DNA of 64,000 nt from Branchiostoma floridae (lineage: Eukaryota; Chordata; Leptocardii; Amphioxiformes; Branchiostomatidae): assembly GCF_000003815.2 (NCBI RefSeq), contig NC_049994.1, positions 6,601,528-6,665,527 of the forward strand, given 5' to 3'. Position numbers and translations under genes: made by a program. Below the pieces are notes generated by a model. It saw only the letters and a list, made by a program, of their open reading frames with translations. It did no database searches and was not told the origin of the DNA. Shown piece by piece: positions 1 to 13,189 of the stretch; position 1 is the stretch's first letter; each line of letters starts with the position of its first letter.

Positions 1-517
1 AGATTGATTTTGTGAAATTATTATCTGCTTTAGTTGAGATTGATATACTTTTATATAATGTTTGTTGATTGTAAATTTTAATCAAAATTTTGTTGTTATT
101 TTATCATGTTTTAACTGCATTAATTAGGCAGTCATGAATTTTCCATAGAGAGTCAATCGTGTAGTATGATGTACAAAATATGAAGGATTTTAGTATTGCT
201 TCTCCATGAAGGAAACAAATTATTGTTGAGCACCAGCTACTTAACAAGCTTGAATGGCTACGAAATGACATACTTTGAAGTGAGATGAATTCTATGGATA
301 CAAGATATGCCTGCAGCTGTAATAGAAGAACAAACGTAGAAATAAACGACTATGCTGCTTGAAATATGATAACAGAAAGGTTAACGTATTGTTCTCGGTA
401 ATGGTAAACAGTAGAATCCTCTAGAGTAATTTGTCGTGAGCTAGAGGATGCTGGCAATGTCTGACTCTCAACTGCTAATGTGATGGGAAAATGTATACCA
501 CTATGTCCACTTACATT
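1..517. other. no feature recognised
   Basis: AT-rich sequence without a supportable exon, RNA gene or recognisable repeat end. Confidence 0.5.
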
Positions 518-640
518 ATAACGCTAGTTCACCTTTATCCGAGGGATAACCTATATCCGTTGTTTTTCAAAACAGTATTTAGGCAATAAAGCCGATGGAT
601 GGTAGTTTTAAACTGCATTGTATTAAATTCAGGTCGGAGC
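518..640. repeat. family A MITE, left half only
   Basis: It begins TAACGCTAGTTCACC and continues into the family's inner segment (a 'tatttagg' block and a 'gatggatggtagtttt' block), but the mirror-image right half is missing. It is a half copy of the palindromic family that is complete at 10375-10592. Confidence 0.75.
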
Positions 641-1204
641 AAAACAAACACAGATTTTATAGAATCATGGTAGAATACAAACCATAACGTTACAATTAAG
701 TTTGGTGGACCATTATAAAACAATACAGAAAATTCCTGCATTTTGCAGTTTACAGACCAAAGGCAAAGTGTAATAATATTGTCCTACTATTTTTTATTTT
801 GAATCAAAAGTGTTGTTAAAAAGGGGAAAAATGCAATAATTTGACCAAGTTGACTACCGTGATTCTGCTATTGATTGACAGGGAAAATTAATGTAAATTC
901 ATTGCAATAGGTTGCTGAACCTGTTACTTATGTGCAAGCTGGATGAAGTGATTTGAAATTCATCAGCCTCACAACATACATAATCATCCTAATTTAATCT
1001 TATTAGTGTTACCCGAAGTACACCATAATTCCATCAAAGAGATGTCAAACATAATGTATCACCTCCAGTGACTTATTCTATACGATTATGTATGGAAGTA
1101 CTGGATGCAGCTGATTTTGTGTGGTTGATTTGATTTGCAGTTGTAAGTAGATTTACCTATTATTGATAAGCTTGCATTTCCAAAAATATAACATCAGCTC
1201 TCAT
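641..1204. other. no feature recognised
   Basis: I see no exon, RNA gene or repeat boundary here. Confidence 0.5.
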
Positions 1205-1277
1205 AATTCCACCGGGTGCCATAAAAGCGCAACATAAAAATTTTGTTATAGAGGCCTTCTAAAGATTGTCTTGAACT
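1205..1277. repeat. fragment of the ATAATTCCACC-end repeat
   Basis: About 73 bp resemble the left end of the element at 13801-15088: the ATAATTCCACC start, then 'gttatagaggc' and 'agattgtctt' blocks. Another element begins directly after it at 1278. Confidence 0.6.
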
Positions 1278-1825
1278 CTTAAAGGCACCCAGAGCAATTT
1301 TTTTGTATTTTTGATTTCAATTTTCAAGTCATATTTTACACACTGTAAGGTTAAATAACACTATCTCATTGCATATCAACCTTCATTGAGCAAAGTTGAG
1401 CGGCTTTGGGTGGTGAGAACTCATGGAAAATCTGAGCGCTGCACGTGTCATTATTTCAAATTTTTGAAACGCACGCAAACATGACCAATGAATCCCAAAC
1501 GCTTCCGGAGATATCGTCACTAAAAATTGTTCGAATAAGGTTTCGATTTGCGAACAGGCTTGGTGACCTCACGCATTCGAAAATCACCAATATTACCAAC
1601 GGAAAACTGTTGGTGGCTTGATCCTGTGCTGATTTATTGAAGGCCCAAATAAATCAAAGGGGTCCGTTTGCGGCATGTTTGTGTGCCCTTTTAATCACTG
1701 AAAGTAGAAAATGATTATACAAAATGTGCTAGTATGTTGAAGTAAATGTCAATATCGTACCGATTGTCTCATCCAGAATATCTTTGATTTAAATACTCTA
1801 AAAACTGCTCTGGGCGCCTTTAAAG
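1278..1825. mobile_element. MITE with CTTAAAGGCRCCCAGAGCA ends
   Basis: The left end (CTTAAAGGCACCCAGAGCA) and the right end (TGCTCTGGGCGCCTTTAAAG) are inverted repeats of about 20 bp enclosing 548 bp without coding potential. I could not fix a target-site duplication. It abuts a fragment of another repeat and may have inserted into it. Confidence 0.65.
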
Positions 1826-2025
1826 ATACATCAAGATTGCTGATGGTGCATTGGTACATCTCTTTAAATCAATGTAAATTATTGAATTTTTTGTAATGTG
1901 GCAGTATCATGCATATGACATCCAGTGAAATCATAGAGTTGATGTTACAAAGAATTTCTGTCACACAGTTTCATTAGCTATGAATAGATTTTCCAGGGTT
2001 TCCGGTAAGACATTGAAAAGAGTAA

Positions 2026-2332
2026 CAGGGATCGAAATACTTTTTCTGCATACATTTGTACCTGCACTGGTGCAGGTAACATTGAAAATTACCTGCACCT
2101 GACAGATCATTCGAAAATTGTTCAGGAACCATTGCTATTTTTTTCTTATATCTTCTATAGGAGGTAACAGTCAATGTAATGAATCCATATAAACCTACAT
2201 CATAGGACATTTATGTATAAAACCCAGTACATGGACCAGTGCAAGTTAGGTGCAGGTAGACATCAGAAATACCTGCACAGCTCCAATTTGACCTGCACTA
2301 ACCTGCATATGCAGGTGGCATTTCGAGCCCTG
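2026..2332. mobile_element. MITE with CAGGG-TCGAAAT ends and 5-bp target duplication
   Basis: The left end is CAGGGATCGAAATAC and the right end is CATTTCGAGCCCTG, inverted copies of each other. The exact direct repeat AGTAA flanks both sides (2021-2025 and 2333-2337). The interior repeats 'acctgcac' words several times and has no coding potential. It is a 307-bp non-autonomous DNA transposon; superfamily not assigned. Confidence 0.8.
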
Positions 2333-2526
2333 AGTAAGCTTTCTGGATAGCAAGGTTAAGTACCCTAAGCCTGGCATAGCAACAGTTACTCTAACCTAAG
2401 GCTATGATTTGCATGCTGCTGATGATAGGGCCTTCACATTGAAACCAAATCAGCAGGAGTCAAGTAGAACCAGCGGGAATGGATAATTTGCCACATTCGG
2501 GTGGGAATTCCTAGTGGACGTTATAT

Positions 2527-2918
2527 CCGTTTCACACGAGAAAGAATGAGCTAAAATGCTACATGTAGTAAAATAACTATTCTTTGTCTGTTCTTGGGTA
2601 TTTATAGTGTTTACAGAAGTGGCTTGCTGTTTTGGTTCTGCAACAGATGAGATGGAAATGATTCAAAACATGTTGGAATGCAATAGAATGCGGTCATATT
2701 GCAGTAAACACGCAATTTGAATGCCCTTTGATATTTCTCTGCTTCAAATATAAATTATAACGCACCTCAAAAGTTTTGAGCATGACAAAAATATTCGGGA
2801 TGGCCCCAAGAACAAAGTGAGAATTTCTAGAATGCATTTCGAATACCTAGGAATATACAAAGAATAGTTATTCTCATGCAATTCTAGCTAATTCTGCTTC
2901 TCATGTCAAGGGGCCTTA
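2527..2918. repeat. diverged MITE with TTCACACGAGA-like ends
   Basis: The left part 'tttcacacgagaaagaatga' and the right part 'ttctcatgtcaaggggcc' are imperfect inverted copies. They match the better preserved element at 6134-6543, including the repeated 'gaatg' and 'attcta' words in the interior. Confidence 0.55.
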
Positions 2919-3749
2919 AACGTTGCAGAAATAAACTGATCTTAAGATGGAATTTCAAATGCCTGTGCCTGGTGAGGGCCACACCTTTAGCATATTAAAC
3001 ATCTATCCCACTATCAATCAAAAAAGAAATCTACCTCTGTCAATGTAAGTTGATCAATCCATGTCCAGTCTGGGGTATAAGGTTTTACAAAGTCATGCAA
3101 TATCCTAGTTATGTAAAACAAACAATTAGGTCATGTACGCATTGAGTACGTTTCTTAAATATTGTAAATTAGCGATAATTCAGATCATGTTTTTGAAATG
3201 AAGTTTGCCAAATGCTCTGAAATTCTCTGATGATTTGATGATTGTACAGCAAAAGCTAACTGTTTTCTTCTCTTTCATGTGCTGTCTGCTGTTGCTGTCC
3301 TCCTGCCGCTTTGCTGTTCTGATGACCTTCATTCTGTGACCTTGGTGATTGCAATGCACATAACATAAAGGTGGGGATTTGTAGGAATATTAAGTGTTTC
3401 TACAATCAGATAAAGCTTTATCATGTAGATTTAATTTCTGTCCAATCTATTCCCAATAGTAAAAAAATTGGTAACTTTACAATGTTGGACTGTCATCATT
3501 ACAAGTTGTTGGAAGATCATATGAAAATTAGCATTAGATTAGTCCTTTTTCATCTCCAATATTTGTACAGTAGCCTATGTCTTTTGTGGTAGATAGAAGC
3601 AAACCTGCATAATTCTAAACCAAGAGGTCTTGTATATAGCTGCTGTCCTTGGATCTTCTTCATTATGTGCTTGACCTCATTAGTCCAAGGGCTGCAAGCA
3701 CGGTACATCAGACTTATACAACACTGTAAGCTTTGATCCAATCACACTG
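2919..3749. other. no feature recognised
   Basis: Non-coding sequence without recognisable repeat ends. Confidence 0.45.
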
Positions 3750-3998
3750 GGAAGGACCCCTACTCTTTTAGATAAGTGTGGCGGGTTCTTTTACGCGTGT
3801 GGGGTGTGGCTCTCCCCGAACACTGGACCTCCATTTAACATCCTATCCGAGGGACGGCCCCAGCCGAAGCTAGGTACTTATTTACACCTGAGTGAAGTGT
3901 GAAAAGTTGTGTCTTTCCAAATTAAGGGCACAAGATAGGTGATATGGCAGACCTTTTGGGCCTGAGCCCAACATGCTGCCGATTACGCCACACGGTCT
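3750..3998 (-). repeat. SINE, diverged copy
   Basis: On the minus strand this aligns in order with the tRNA-derived SINE inside the large inverted repeats (30450-30727): a 'gcctgagcccaa'-like block, a 'cacctgagtg..' block, 'gaagctaggtac', 'ggacctcca' and 'gataagtgtgg' words. The tRNA-like head is degenerate. Confidence 0.65.
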
Positions 3999-5538
3999 CA
4001 TGCTTGTTGTTTTGAATTGAAATGTTGCAAGCAATAGTCAACTGTTTATAACTGATATCAACCATTTAAGTATCTCTTACTGAGAGGTTCAGAGTTTAAG
4101 CATATACAATTAACTATACAGTTATAATGAATGTACTTTTGAACATTGTACATAGAGTCTGCTCTATATGACCATTGGGAGAATATGGTTATTAAAACTG
4201 AATACTGTAAAATGCAGATTTTTTTGTGGTTTTATGTTCGCAGTTTTCGTGTTGCCAACTCACAAAAACTTGAAACTGCCACAAACATTTATCCATGGCT
4301 GTAAGGGACTACAGTGCATGTTGCTACCATGAACTTAAAACCACTGCAAACAGTCCTTTTTCCTGCTACTGCAAAATTAAATCCCGGCAAACTTAAATGC
4401 GTTTACAGTACCTTATCCTCTTCAATAGCCATGTCCACTGTCTTACAGCCACCCATCTACATGTACTTCCTGCGGTGTGTATTTTTCAATCAATAAGTTT
4501 GATTTGTTGGAAACCTGTCAAGTTTAGAGAGCAGCAAGAATGTTTTAGGTGTAAAATGGTCCATAAAGCTGTATAGTGTAGTACTGTCCTTGGTGCTGAA
4601 TCAGGGGATATTGTGTAATTCAAGGTTTCCATTGCCATTTCTACACCACAACTCAACTTTCTGCAATGTTTTTTGCTGATGCATTGACTGAAGTTATTGT
4701 CTTTTCTTTTTGAGTTCATTGAGATATGCAGAGTACATTCAAATTTGAAAGTTCAACGGTTATAGCACCTTGAGACCACATCTAGCAAAAATAGACATGA
4801 AACATACACACCACTAACAACAGTTATGACCCTTTCTTTTTGGACTCATTGAGATACACAGAGTACATTGAACTTTGAGAGTTTGTGCAAAGGTTAAAGT
4901 TAAAGCGCATTGAGACCACATCTATCAAAGAAATAGTAAGACATATAACAAGCAAACCATTAATAACATTTTTGGTATCCATTTCAGGTTTAAGTTTTCA
5001 GCATTACCAATATGTTTCCATACTTTAGACCTATTTTTTTCTTTACTGTATTATTCCACACCTGTGAAACAAGGATTTATATTATATTATAGAATAGAGG
5101 ATACAGCAGATCAAGCTTAATATGGTCATTGCTCTGCAGATCAAGGCACCATACTTTTGTTTGAAGTACAGGAAGCAAAGTTAACTCAGTTCTAATATCA
5201 GTACTGGTGATGCTAATTGATGCTTAGATGTGTAGTTTGATACACCACAAGGTAGGCTCAAAGTAAATCAAATAACACAGAATTAACAGAATTGGGCATG
5301 ACTAAAACAATTACAGAGTAGGTTTATTAGAGGGAAGCTGTGTCTTTTCATCCTTGCTGTTTAATGTAATGTGATCATCTTTGGCAACTTTGCAAAATTA
5401 AATTGTACACCTAAAGCGATATTTTTTGCTGTAGAGCACTTATTATTAGTTAATGTTACATGTCCGATTGAAAACAGGAAAAACACTTTCTATTTTTGTT
5501 GTTGTCTGTAGTAAAAGTTTTGCCTATTCTGTCTCCAT
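3999..5538. other. non-coding, short local duplication
   Basis: There is no supportable gene. Two segments near 4690-4790 and 4830-4925 repeat 'cttttctttttgagttcattgag'-type text followed by 'ttgagaccacatct', a diverged local direct duplication of about 140 bp period. Confidence 0.45.
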
Positions 5539-5768
5539 GTGCCGGACAAAAATCAGGATGTAAAGACTCTAATTGGACCAAGCTTGAGTCTACCAGCAAA
5601 ATTTGCCCCTCAAAATAAAGAAAATAGCATGTCAAAGGGTCTAGATTTCACAATTTTCCTGGGGAGCATGCCCCCAGAACCCCCTAGGATTGTCGGGCCT
5701 GGGCTACAACATTTCCATTCAAAATCAAGGAGACGGAAAAAAAAGAATTCTGGCTAACTAGAACACTG
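5539..5768. repeat. fragment of hAT-like MITE (CAGNGYTCTAGCC family)
   Basis: It shares with 23600-23904 the blocks 'ggacaaaaatc', 'accaagctt', 'gcaaaatttgcc', 'ctcaaaataaa', 'ggggagcatgccc' and 'ccctaggattgtcg', and it ends GGCTAACTAGAACACTG. The left terminus is missing. Confidence 0.7.
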
Positions 5769-6133
5769 GTTTGATCAGAGCATATTCACACATTCAAAAT
5801 TTTAAATCATTTTAAAATTTCTTTGTTTTTTGACAGAGTGAAAATTCAGTGCACAAATGAAGTGGGGCAGAGGTGATAACAATATTATCAACTTCACCAA
5901 GAATAGACACTGGCTGTCATCAAAGATGAAATCATCCATCGCTTTTCCTCTCTGTTTCATCCTCATGTGATCTAGTTGGCAGCAACTGACAATAGATTGT
6001 GAAGTATCCACTATATTCAACACCCATAGGATCACGAGCACTTTAATATGATATTTATCATTTCTTTGGGTTTCTTACTGACCATTGATTCTGCCCATTT
6101 GGCAGCGAATGGCTGAGAATCTGTTGATAAAGC

Positions 6134-6543
6134 CCCCTTCACACGAGAGCACGAATGAACCGGAATGTCGTCCGAATGAATTTTTTTTCTATTTGTGGCA
6201 ATTTGTACTGTATTCTAAACATTCGTACTGCGTTCCAGATATTCTTCCCCGTTCTTTTGGCTGGCATTGGAAGTGTAGAAATATCGAATGGCATTCCAAG
6301 TGGATTCTAACTATTCTTACTGCAGTCTGACCGCATTCTGTGGCATTCCAACATTATTCGAAACGTTCTTATCTCATTCGATGGAGAACCGAAACGGCAA
6401 GCCATTTCGAATCCTGCCCAAATGTGGCCAAAAGAACATCTCGAATGCAGTAAGAATTTCTAGAATACACTACGAATTCCCAGGAATAGAAAAGAATTTT
6501 CATTCTGATGGCATTCTGGCTCATTCCTTCTCGTGTGAAGGGG
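6134..6543. mobile_element. MITE with CCCCTTCACACGAGA ends
   Basis: CCCCTTCACACGAGA at the left is inverted as TCTCGTGTGAAGGGG at the right. The inner sequence is also partly mirror-like, with 'gaatg' words on one side and 'cattc' words on the other, so the element is close to a long imperfect hairpin. Related text continues to about 6665. Confidence 0.7.
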
Positions 6544-6665
6544 ATATCAAGTCCATTTGGAATTCCTACTCGGAATGGCCCCGAATGTGTCATGAATTTT
6601 GCAAATACTTCATTCCGACTGGTTTGGCTTGATTCATGCTAATTCGATTTCCATGTGAAGTCCCT

Positions 6666-8745
6666 ATAACCATGAGCAAGCATGTCTGACTCTCACTAGT
6701 GCCTATCACACACAAGGGCAAGTCTGAATACTAAGTATGTATTCAAACTGGGGAGAGGAATTGTTAGGCAACCTTTAATAGCACATTTCAGTTTTATAAG
6801 TAAGTGTCTCAATGCGAGTCTGTAAGTCTAGTTACTACATGTACTAATAACTGCTTTCATGCTTGTCAGAAAATGTTATAACTTCTTTTGGCATCTTTGA
6901 TAAAAACTTGCCATAGCCTGAACTTCAGTCTTAGAAACTTAATTGTTTTTTCAAGACTATGGTGATCCCTTACACTTTCAAGAAGTGCCCTCCTGTCTTA
7001 TGAGAACAATTTTTTTTACAGAAACCAAGAACAAATTGAAGATCTCATACTGACCCAGAATGTCTAGAGTTTCAAGGAAGTTCTTGTTATATTTGGTTTT
7101 GTAAATTTGTTACCAATTCTGTCTAGAAGTAAGCATTTTACTGCATGCCTGAGGGATTTTTGATCAGGGCAACAACTTTGGCAACAACCTTGGACCCGGG
7201 CCAAACAAGCCTTTTCATTATGCAAGTCTGCAGGTACACCATTTTCTGCCTCACATCTTGCCATTTTGGATCTGGGGCCAGTGGGATTGAGCTTACCTAG
7301 ACAAACAACCAAATGAAAGAAAGGAATACATCCATTTTCACTCAAGTTAATAAGCTATAGACTGCCAACAATAACTGCCCAGTCAGGAATCTGAAGAAAT
7401 CCATGTTTATTTCTTAGTTTTTAAAGTTCTCCTGGGCAAATTGGAGAAAAAAACACCTTGTAGACCCTTCGATTCCTATCTCCTTACACCATCTTGTCGC
7501 TTCCTCACACCTCAGAAACAACTCTAAGACTGAAAAACACATCCCGCCTGCTTTCTATGCACTTGGCACTGTGCGAGTAATGAGCTAATTTCATAGGTGG
7601 CTGGCGCCGTTCTTGAGCTACAACTTCTCAAAGATATCAACTAACGTGAGAGACTTGAATAGAAAATCGTGACTGGATTTTCTCCCCTTGAAGTTTGACC
7701 TTTCGTGCCCTACACGTATGGCGGTCTTAAGTGACAGCACCTCATTAGAAGTAATGAGTTGCCATGTATAGAATTTTGATTGATGGGATTGTCATTTAGA
7801 CAGGACAGATATAGCTCTGATGAGGTCAAACAATTTTAGAGAGAACAGTTTGAATGCTAAGTCATTGTGTTATTGGCAGGCCATGATGAAATAATTTCAT
7901 TCCCAACAGCTTCTTGTGTTTTTACCAATTCAAAAAATTATGTTGTAAATGAATAACTATATTTTATCCAGCTTTTGCTCTTTGTTTTATTGAAAAGTTT
8001 GAAATATTTCACCTCCTTAAATGCTATTTTCCACATCTTGAAATGCAAATATGAACCACAAACTATAGACAGAGCATGTTTTTGAGTCTTTCCCAACAGC
8101 TTCTTGTGCTTTTACCAACCCAATTTATGTTGTCAAACTTTTCTTTAATCCAACTTTTGTTCTTTATTTGAAAATTTTGAAATATCTTACCTCCTGAAAT
8201 GCTATTTTTCACATCTTGAGATGCAAATATGAACCACAAACTAGAGATAAACACACTGTCAGCATAAATGTTTTTAATGCAACTTAGTTGTGTTTTTTAG
8301 ATGATTGTTTTGATCGATGTTGTGTTGAAGTTTAGTGCCGGCACAGTTTAGGCTATAACACACAGTTGAAGGTGTCCATTCAAATTGAAAGATGTCCTTG
8401 AAAGCTGCCAGATTGCCTAGGAGGCTGGTATATGAAATATTTTATTCATTTTGACACTTGTTAGCCTCGACCTGTATGCTTAACTTAATTATTCAGCCCT
8501 AATCACATTCTGTGGAGCCCCATGACAAGGTCTGATATACTTGTTAGACAGGCAATCAGCTGGCGTCACCCCCCCCCCTCCCACATACACACACACACAC
8601 ACATTGCTAAATTCCACAGAATTTAGATACAAATGTAATCTTTTCTGTAATGGGACTTTTCCAACCCTGGCAGCAGTGCAAATAAAATTAGGTATCATAT
8701 TTGACCTATAAACCTTTAATTGGATAGTGAAGAAGATTATTCAAG
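6666..8745. other. non-coding, with a short direct duplication
   Basis: There is no gene. Segments near 7905-8060 and 8090-8240 repeat each other ('ccaacagcttcttgtg', 'tttaccaa', 'aatgctattttcacatcttga', 'tgcaaatatgaaccacaaact'), a tandem duplication of about 185 bp period. A short CA microsatellite lies at 8587-8603. Confidence 0.55.
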
Positions 8746-9118
8746 CATAAGGCCACAGGAAGTAAATTTTATGGATGACATCCTATGCAGAGTTTAGAAA
8801 AATGGAAAAAACAAGTACTAGGTAAATTTTCAAAATAGACACCATAAATGTCGTAGCAAGATTTGAAGCGACAAAACGTGGCATCACAACTAACAAGGTA
8901 TTGAATTTCATTCCTGTATTAAATAAGTGAACTAGTGTTACAGTAAAAGTGATACTAGTTTGGTACACTCAGTCTGGTATCTTTTGCCAAGCTGGCAACT
9001 ACATTTATGGCTTTTATATTGGTGGCACTTTTAGTTAAGTTTTACAACTATCCAACTAGTTCCATTTCCTGCAACTGTAGTCATGGCTACCTCCCTAGTG
9101 TCATCACTTCTACAAGTA

Positions 9119-10008
9119 CAGTCAAACCTGCCCTAGCGACCACCTCTTCTCAGCGACCACCTGGCCAATTCGACCGATTTTTCTCGGTCCCGATTTTTTT
9201 TCCCATTGACGTAAGTATTAAGCGACCTTTTCTCAACGACCACCTGGCCAACGCGACCGCGACCGGCCCAAAATGGGACCCATAACGACCGCTTCATTTT
9301 CAACCATGAGGTTTTCATCGATTTTGTTATGATAACTAGCGCGATTTTGTGCCGAAATCGGCCATTTTTAAAAGAAAGATCTGTGTAGCTCATACCTTTT
9401 TAAGAAAGATCTGCATTCCTGCGTCTCAATATTTTTGTACACTAACGTTTTAGACAGCAGGGGAACTTTGATGCTGTCAGTTACCATATAAGCCATTAAT
9501 ATGCGTCGCTGTGTTCTTGATTGCCGTATCTGAAATAACTACGTATACGGTGCACCTTACGAATTCGATGCCAGCGGAGATGCCCGGTACGTCCCGTAGC
9601 GTACTTGACCACGGGTGACTGTACAGTATAGTTAGACAATTTAAGCACTGACAGTAGATCGAGTAGACTGTCTTTTTAACCTCCTTTTCTCTGGCGCAGG
9701 TAGGAACGTCCTGATCCAATTTGTTCCAGTTTCTGTTTATTTACTGTATTAAAATTCACCAGGCTTACTGATGATTAAATACTTACGTTTTTGCGTGCGT
9801 GTGCGTGTTGTATTTGACATTAAAGACCTCGCTTACTTACTGATTTTAATTACGTGCGTTTGCTTGCTATTTGCCATTAAACACAACGGAAACCATTTAT
9901 ACTATACATCGGGCATGTTTTAAGTCGATGCTCTTCTCAGCGACCACCTGTCCAAATCAACTGCTTTTTTCCGGTCCCCCGGGTGGTCGTCTTGGGCAGG
10001 TTTGACTG
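9119..10008. mobile_element. TA-flanked MITE with CAGTCAAACCTGCCC ends
   Basis: The left end CAGTCAAACCTGCCCTAG is followed by blocks reading 'cgaccacct'. The right end is the inverse (GGGCAGGTTTGACTG), and TA dinucleotides flank both sides (9117-9118 and 10009-10010). The inner part holds more inverted 'gaccacctggcca' blocks. The TA flanks fit a Tc1/mariner-type non-autonomous element. A second copy lies at 49034-49886. Confidence 0.8.
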
Positions 10009-10016
10009 TATAATTA

Positions 10017-10167
10017 TTAGGCTACAACACAACATGTTTGCCTATTTTGGTCTATCTGACCTTCCCCGGAGAGGAAAAAAAAATGTTTTTTTTCTGAAAT
10101 CAGGCAGAAATTAATGAGTGTGCTGTTGTCATCCATAAGATTTACTTGCTGTGACCTAATGTAAGTT
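10017..10167. mobile_element. small MITE with TTAGGC(C/T)ACA ends
   Basis: It reads TTAGGCTACAACACAACATG at one end and ACTTGCTGTGACCTAA at the other, about 150 bp. The inner 'gtcatccataagatttacttgctg' block recurs at 8748-8790 and 36038-36073, and in the copy at 35528-35684. Confidence 0.65.
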
Positions 10168-10374
10168 CCAAAATGTTCTGTAAATACCTGACAGCATGTT
10201 ACTGCTATTGTATGACCTTGAAGACTATAGGAATAAATGAATAAGTGTTTCAAAAGGTTATACCCAGTATATAGGATAATACCAGCTCTGCGTGAAAGAG
10301 AATGCTACAACATTGAATATGATTGAAGAGAATAATGAATATTTTAAATATGTTGGAAATTCAAAAGATACATC

Positions 10375-10592
10375 TAACGCTAGTTCACCTTTATTCGCGG
10401 GGTAACCTTTATCAGTTGTATCTAAAACTAGCCTAGGGTATTTAGGGATATTGAGTCAATGGATGGTGGCTTCAAACTGCAATATCTAACAAAAATCAAA
10501 TTTGAAATCATGGTGCATTGATATCCCTAAATACCAATTTTGCAGATACAACGGATATAGGTTACCGCTCAGATAAAGATGAACTAGCGTTA
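10375..10592. mobile_element. family A palindromic MITE, complete
   Basis: It starts TAACGCTAGTTCACCTTTAT and ends with the inverse (GAACTAGCGTTA). Inner blocks 'gtatttagggatat' and 'atatccctaaatacc' are also mirrored, so the 218-bp unit is almost one palindrome. No coding potential. It is the reference copy for the family used in this annotation. Confidence 0.85.
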
Positions 10593-11325
10593 CTTCAGCT
10601 CTGCAAGAAGCAAAACCAAAACCAAAAGAGTGTGTCTGCATGCAGTAAGTCATATAACTGTGAATGGACTGAATGGATGGTATTATCCGCAAATGCGACC
10701 AATTTGGTGTACCACTGAATCTCAATGCACAAATTTGTCTTTGTAAAGACTGACAGAGTGTGAATCATCAAATCAGTGCGGCTTTCACCATTATACTAAA
10801 TCATTCATTTTATTGCTCACTTTAAATGAAATTTTTTACCCCCATTTTCACAGAATCAACAACTCCTGACAAGATTTTTTATTCGACGTCAACTTTCAGA
10901 ATTTCTCCAGGCTCCATTATACTGCCATTTGGAAAAAAAGGTTGTTACAGAGGCTTTTGGAAGATTGTCTTGAACAGATATCTGAGGTATAAATTGTTAT
11001 TCATGTCATACCTGGGCCGCAATAACGGTCGATACAGGTGTTCCGAATGTGTGATACTTTTCTGTACCACATGGGTTTTAAAGTTGTATCACACGGGTTT
11101 CCTTTGAATAAATCCAACTATTTCGAGTGGGCCGAGTGCGGCATGGTTGAAAATTGGAATACCAGATTCGGGCATTAGAATTGCTGTTGTCACAATGTTT
11201 GTTCAAGGACACAACATTTTCTCAACTTCTGGTGCATTTCGCATCGAGATTTCTCAAGTGGGTATGACATGAATAAAATACAACACGGTGCATTTCACAT
11301 CACCCTCGGTCCCAGCCCTCCTGCT

Positions 11326-11420
11326 ACCATCCATCAACATGCATCCCTAAATATCCTGTTTTTATCTACACATACACCGCATATATATGTTACCCATCAA
11401 ATAAAGGTGAACTAGCATTA
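11326..11420. repeat. family A MITE, right half only
   Basis: It contains 'ccatcaacatgcatcccta', 'aatatcctgttttta' and the terminal AAAGGTGAACTAGCATTA, with no left half. Confidence 0.65.
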
Positions 11421-11682
11421 CATACTCAGTCTATTACTTTCCATTATGTATTTACCTGTCAAACATACCAGGTCAACCAAGTTGGCAGCTTTAATCTACG
11501 TAGCGGAGACCCTTTCGTTAGTGTCTACCCCAGGGGTCTAAGATGCAGACACTGTCAGACGGGTGACGTAGTTCTTAAGCCATGGCAGGTTAGTTTCCTA
11601 AAAGGGTTCTTCCAGAGAAAATAGCTTATACTGCCTGGTAGGAGGAGATATTGCTTCTCCATTCACCTTGTCTCCGGTGAGC

Positions 11683-12023
11683 TAAGGCCACACAAATTTT
11701 ATTTGTAGTTTCTGTGATGTTTTCAGAAAAAATTGGGTCGGTCGGTGGAAAAAAAAATGTCAAAAAACCTTTCGAAAAGTCGGGGGTAGGGGAGATCGAA
11801 CAGGAAAACCTGAACTTTCAACATTTAGGGGATCCCACGGTGGTAGCAAAGTCCGAAGTATGAAGAGAAATGATAAACGTACCGTCCAAAATAGGCACTA
11901 CAGCTACTGAAATTTCAGGCCCATAGTTGATTTGAAAAAGGAGAGTGTTGTTTTTTTCTTTCAAGTCGGAAAAGATACGGTAGGGAAATCCGAGAAACAA
12001 CAAATAAAATTGGTGTGGCCTAA
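11683..12023. mobile_element. MITE with TAAGGCCACAC ends
   Basis: The left end TAAGGCCACACAAATTTTAT and the right end AAAATTGGTGTGGCCTAA are inverted copies, extended by 'gtagtttctgtga' and 'ccgagaaacaac' blocks. It is 341 bp. A related copy lies at 15700-16094. Confidence 0.75.
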
Positions 12024-12299
12024 TGACTAGATGTTCCCAATTGCAAGGGACAAGGGCAATACTGCAGAATTTTTGAGAATTCAAACTCAATGCACAGATT
12101 TGTCTTTTGTAGTGACTGAAAGAGTGTGAATCATCAAATCAGTGTGGCTTTGTTGCTCTTACACATAGTACTAAATCATTCATTTTGTTACTCACAATAC
12201 ATGAAATTTCTGAATTTTTGAGAATTCTTAGATTTTCTGGTATTCTGCAGACTCTTTAGCCAGCAGTGATCGAGGTTGGACCTTGCAGTTAATGGTTAT

Positions 12300-12580
12300 T
12301 ATTATGGTCATAGTATCATCATTATCACTCGGTGGGCCAACTGCTCTCTCTTCACAACCTGAAGGGCTTAATTGCGAGGAGCTTACAAGAAGCTTGGCTT
12401 AATGGCAAGGGACTAGAGCAGCTGCCATTTGGCGCTCATTTGGGTGACCTCAATATGTAATTGCGTCCAGTGCTAAGAGTGTCAAGGACACAAGATCAGT
12501 AGCATATCAATGGATTTGAACCCAGGACATCTGGGTTATGGGCCAAATACCAGTGCCATTTTGCCACACAGGCACACCCA
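12300..12580 (-). repeat. tRNA-derived SINE
   Basis: Read on the minus strand, an A-box-like TGGCAAAATGGCACTGG is followed by the B-box-like GGGTTCAAATCC about 40 bp downstream, the layout of an internal Pol III promoter. A non-coding body follows. The precise 3' end is not determined. Confidence 0.65.
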
Positions 12581-12587
12581 ATGGTTT

Positions 12588-12799
12588 TACCGCTAGTTCA
12601 CCTTTATTCGCAGGGTAACCTTAAATCCATTGTATTCAAGGGTATGTAGAGATATCAAGTTGACCGACGGTGGTTTCAAACACAATACGTAACAGAAATG
12701 CAATTTGGAACCACTTTCCATCGACTTGATATCCCTAAATTCCCTGTTTGTAAGTAAAACGGATATAGGTTACCTCGCGGATAATGGTAAACTAGCGTC
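12588..12799. mobile_element. family A palindromic MITE
   Basis: Complete diverged copy, from 'taccgctagttcacctttat' to 'ggtaaactagcgt', with the inner mirrored blocks present. Confidence 0.8.
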
Positions 12800-13189
12800 A
12801 AAACTTTTGTGATTCCATAAATCGAAACTGCCAGAATTTCTTAGACGCATTTAGTGACAGCAGCAGGGAAAAAGGCAAAAGTCAGCGTACTAGAATGTGA
12901 AGAGCTTTTAATTACTCAAAAGCAATAACAACTGCGCCTTCAACCTTTGTAGTGTCAAGTTTGATTAGATTCTAGTACCAAGATTCCCTGGGTGTGAAAC
13001 TAGAGGGATTACAAAGCAAAGACCTGACAATCCCTGCTTTTGTCAAGGTATTAACTTGCCAGAAATGACAGGTTTAGACTCGACTACCTTAATTAGCCTG
13101 AGCGTGTGCTTTAATAAGTTGATTAGCAGATGCCTGAGGAGAATGCAAAAATATATTTAGTCAGTGACAGCTAGCTAGTAACCTGCATG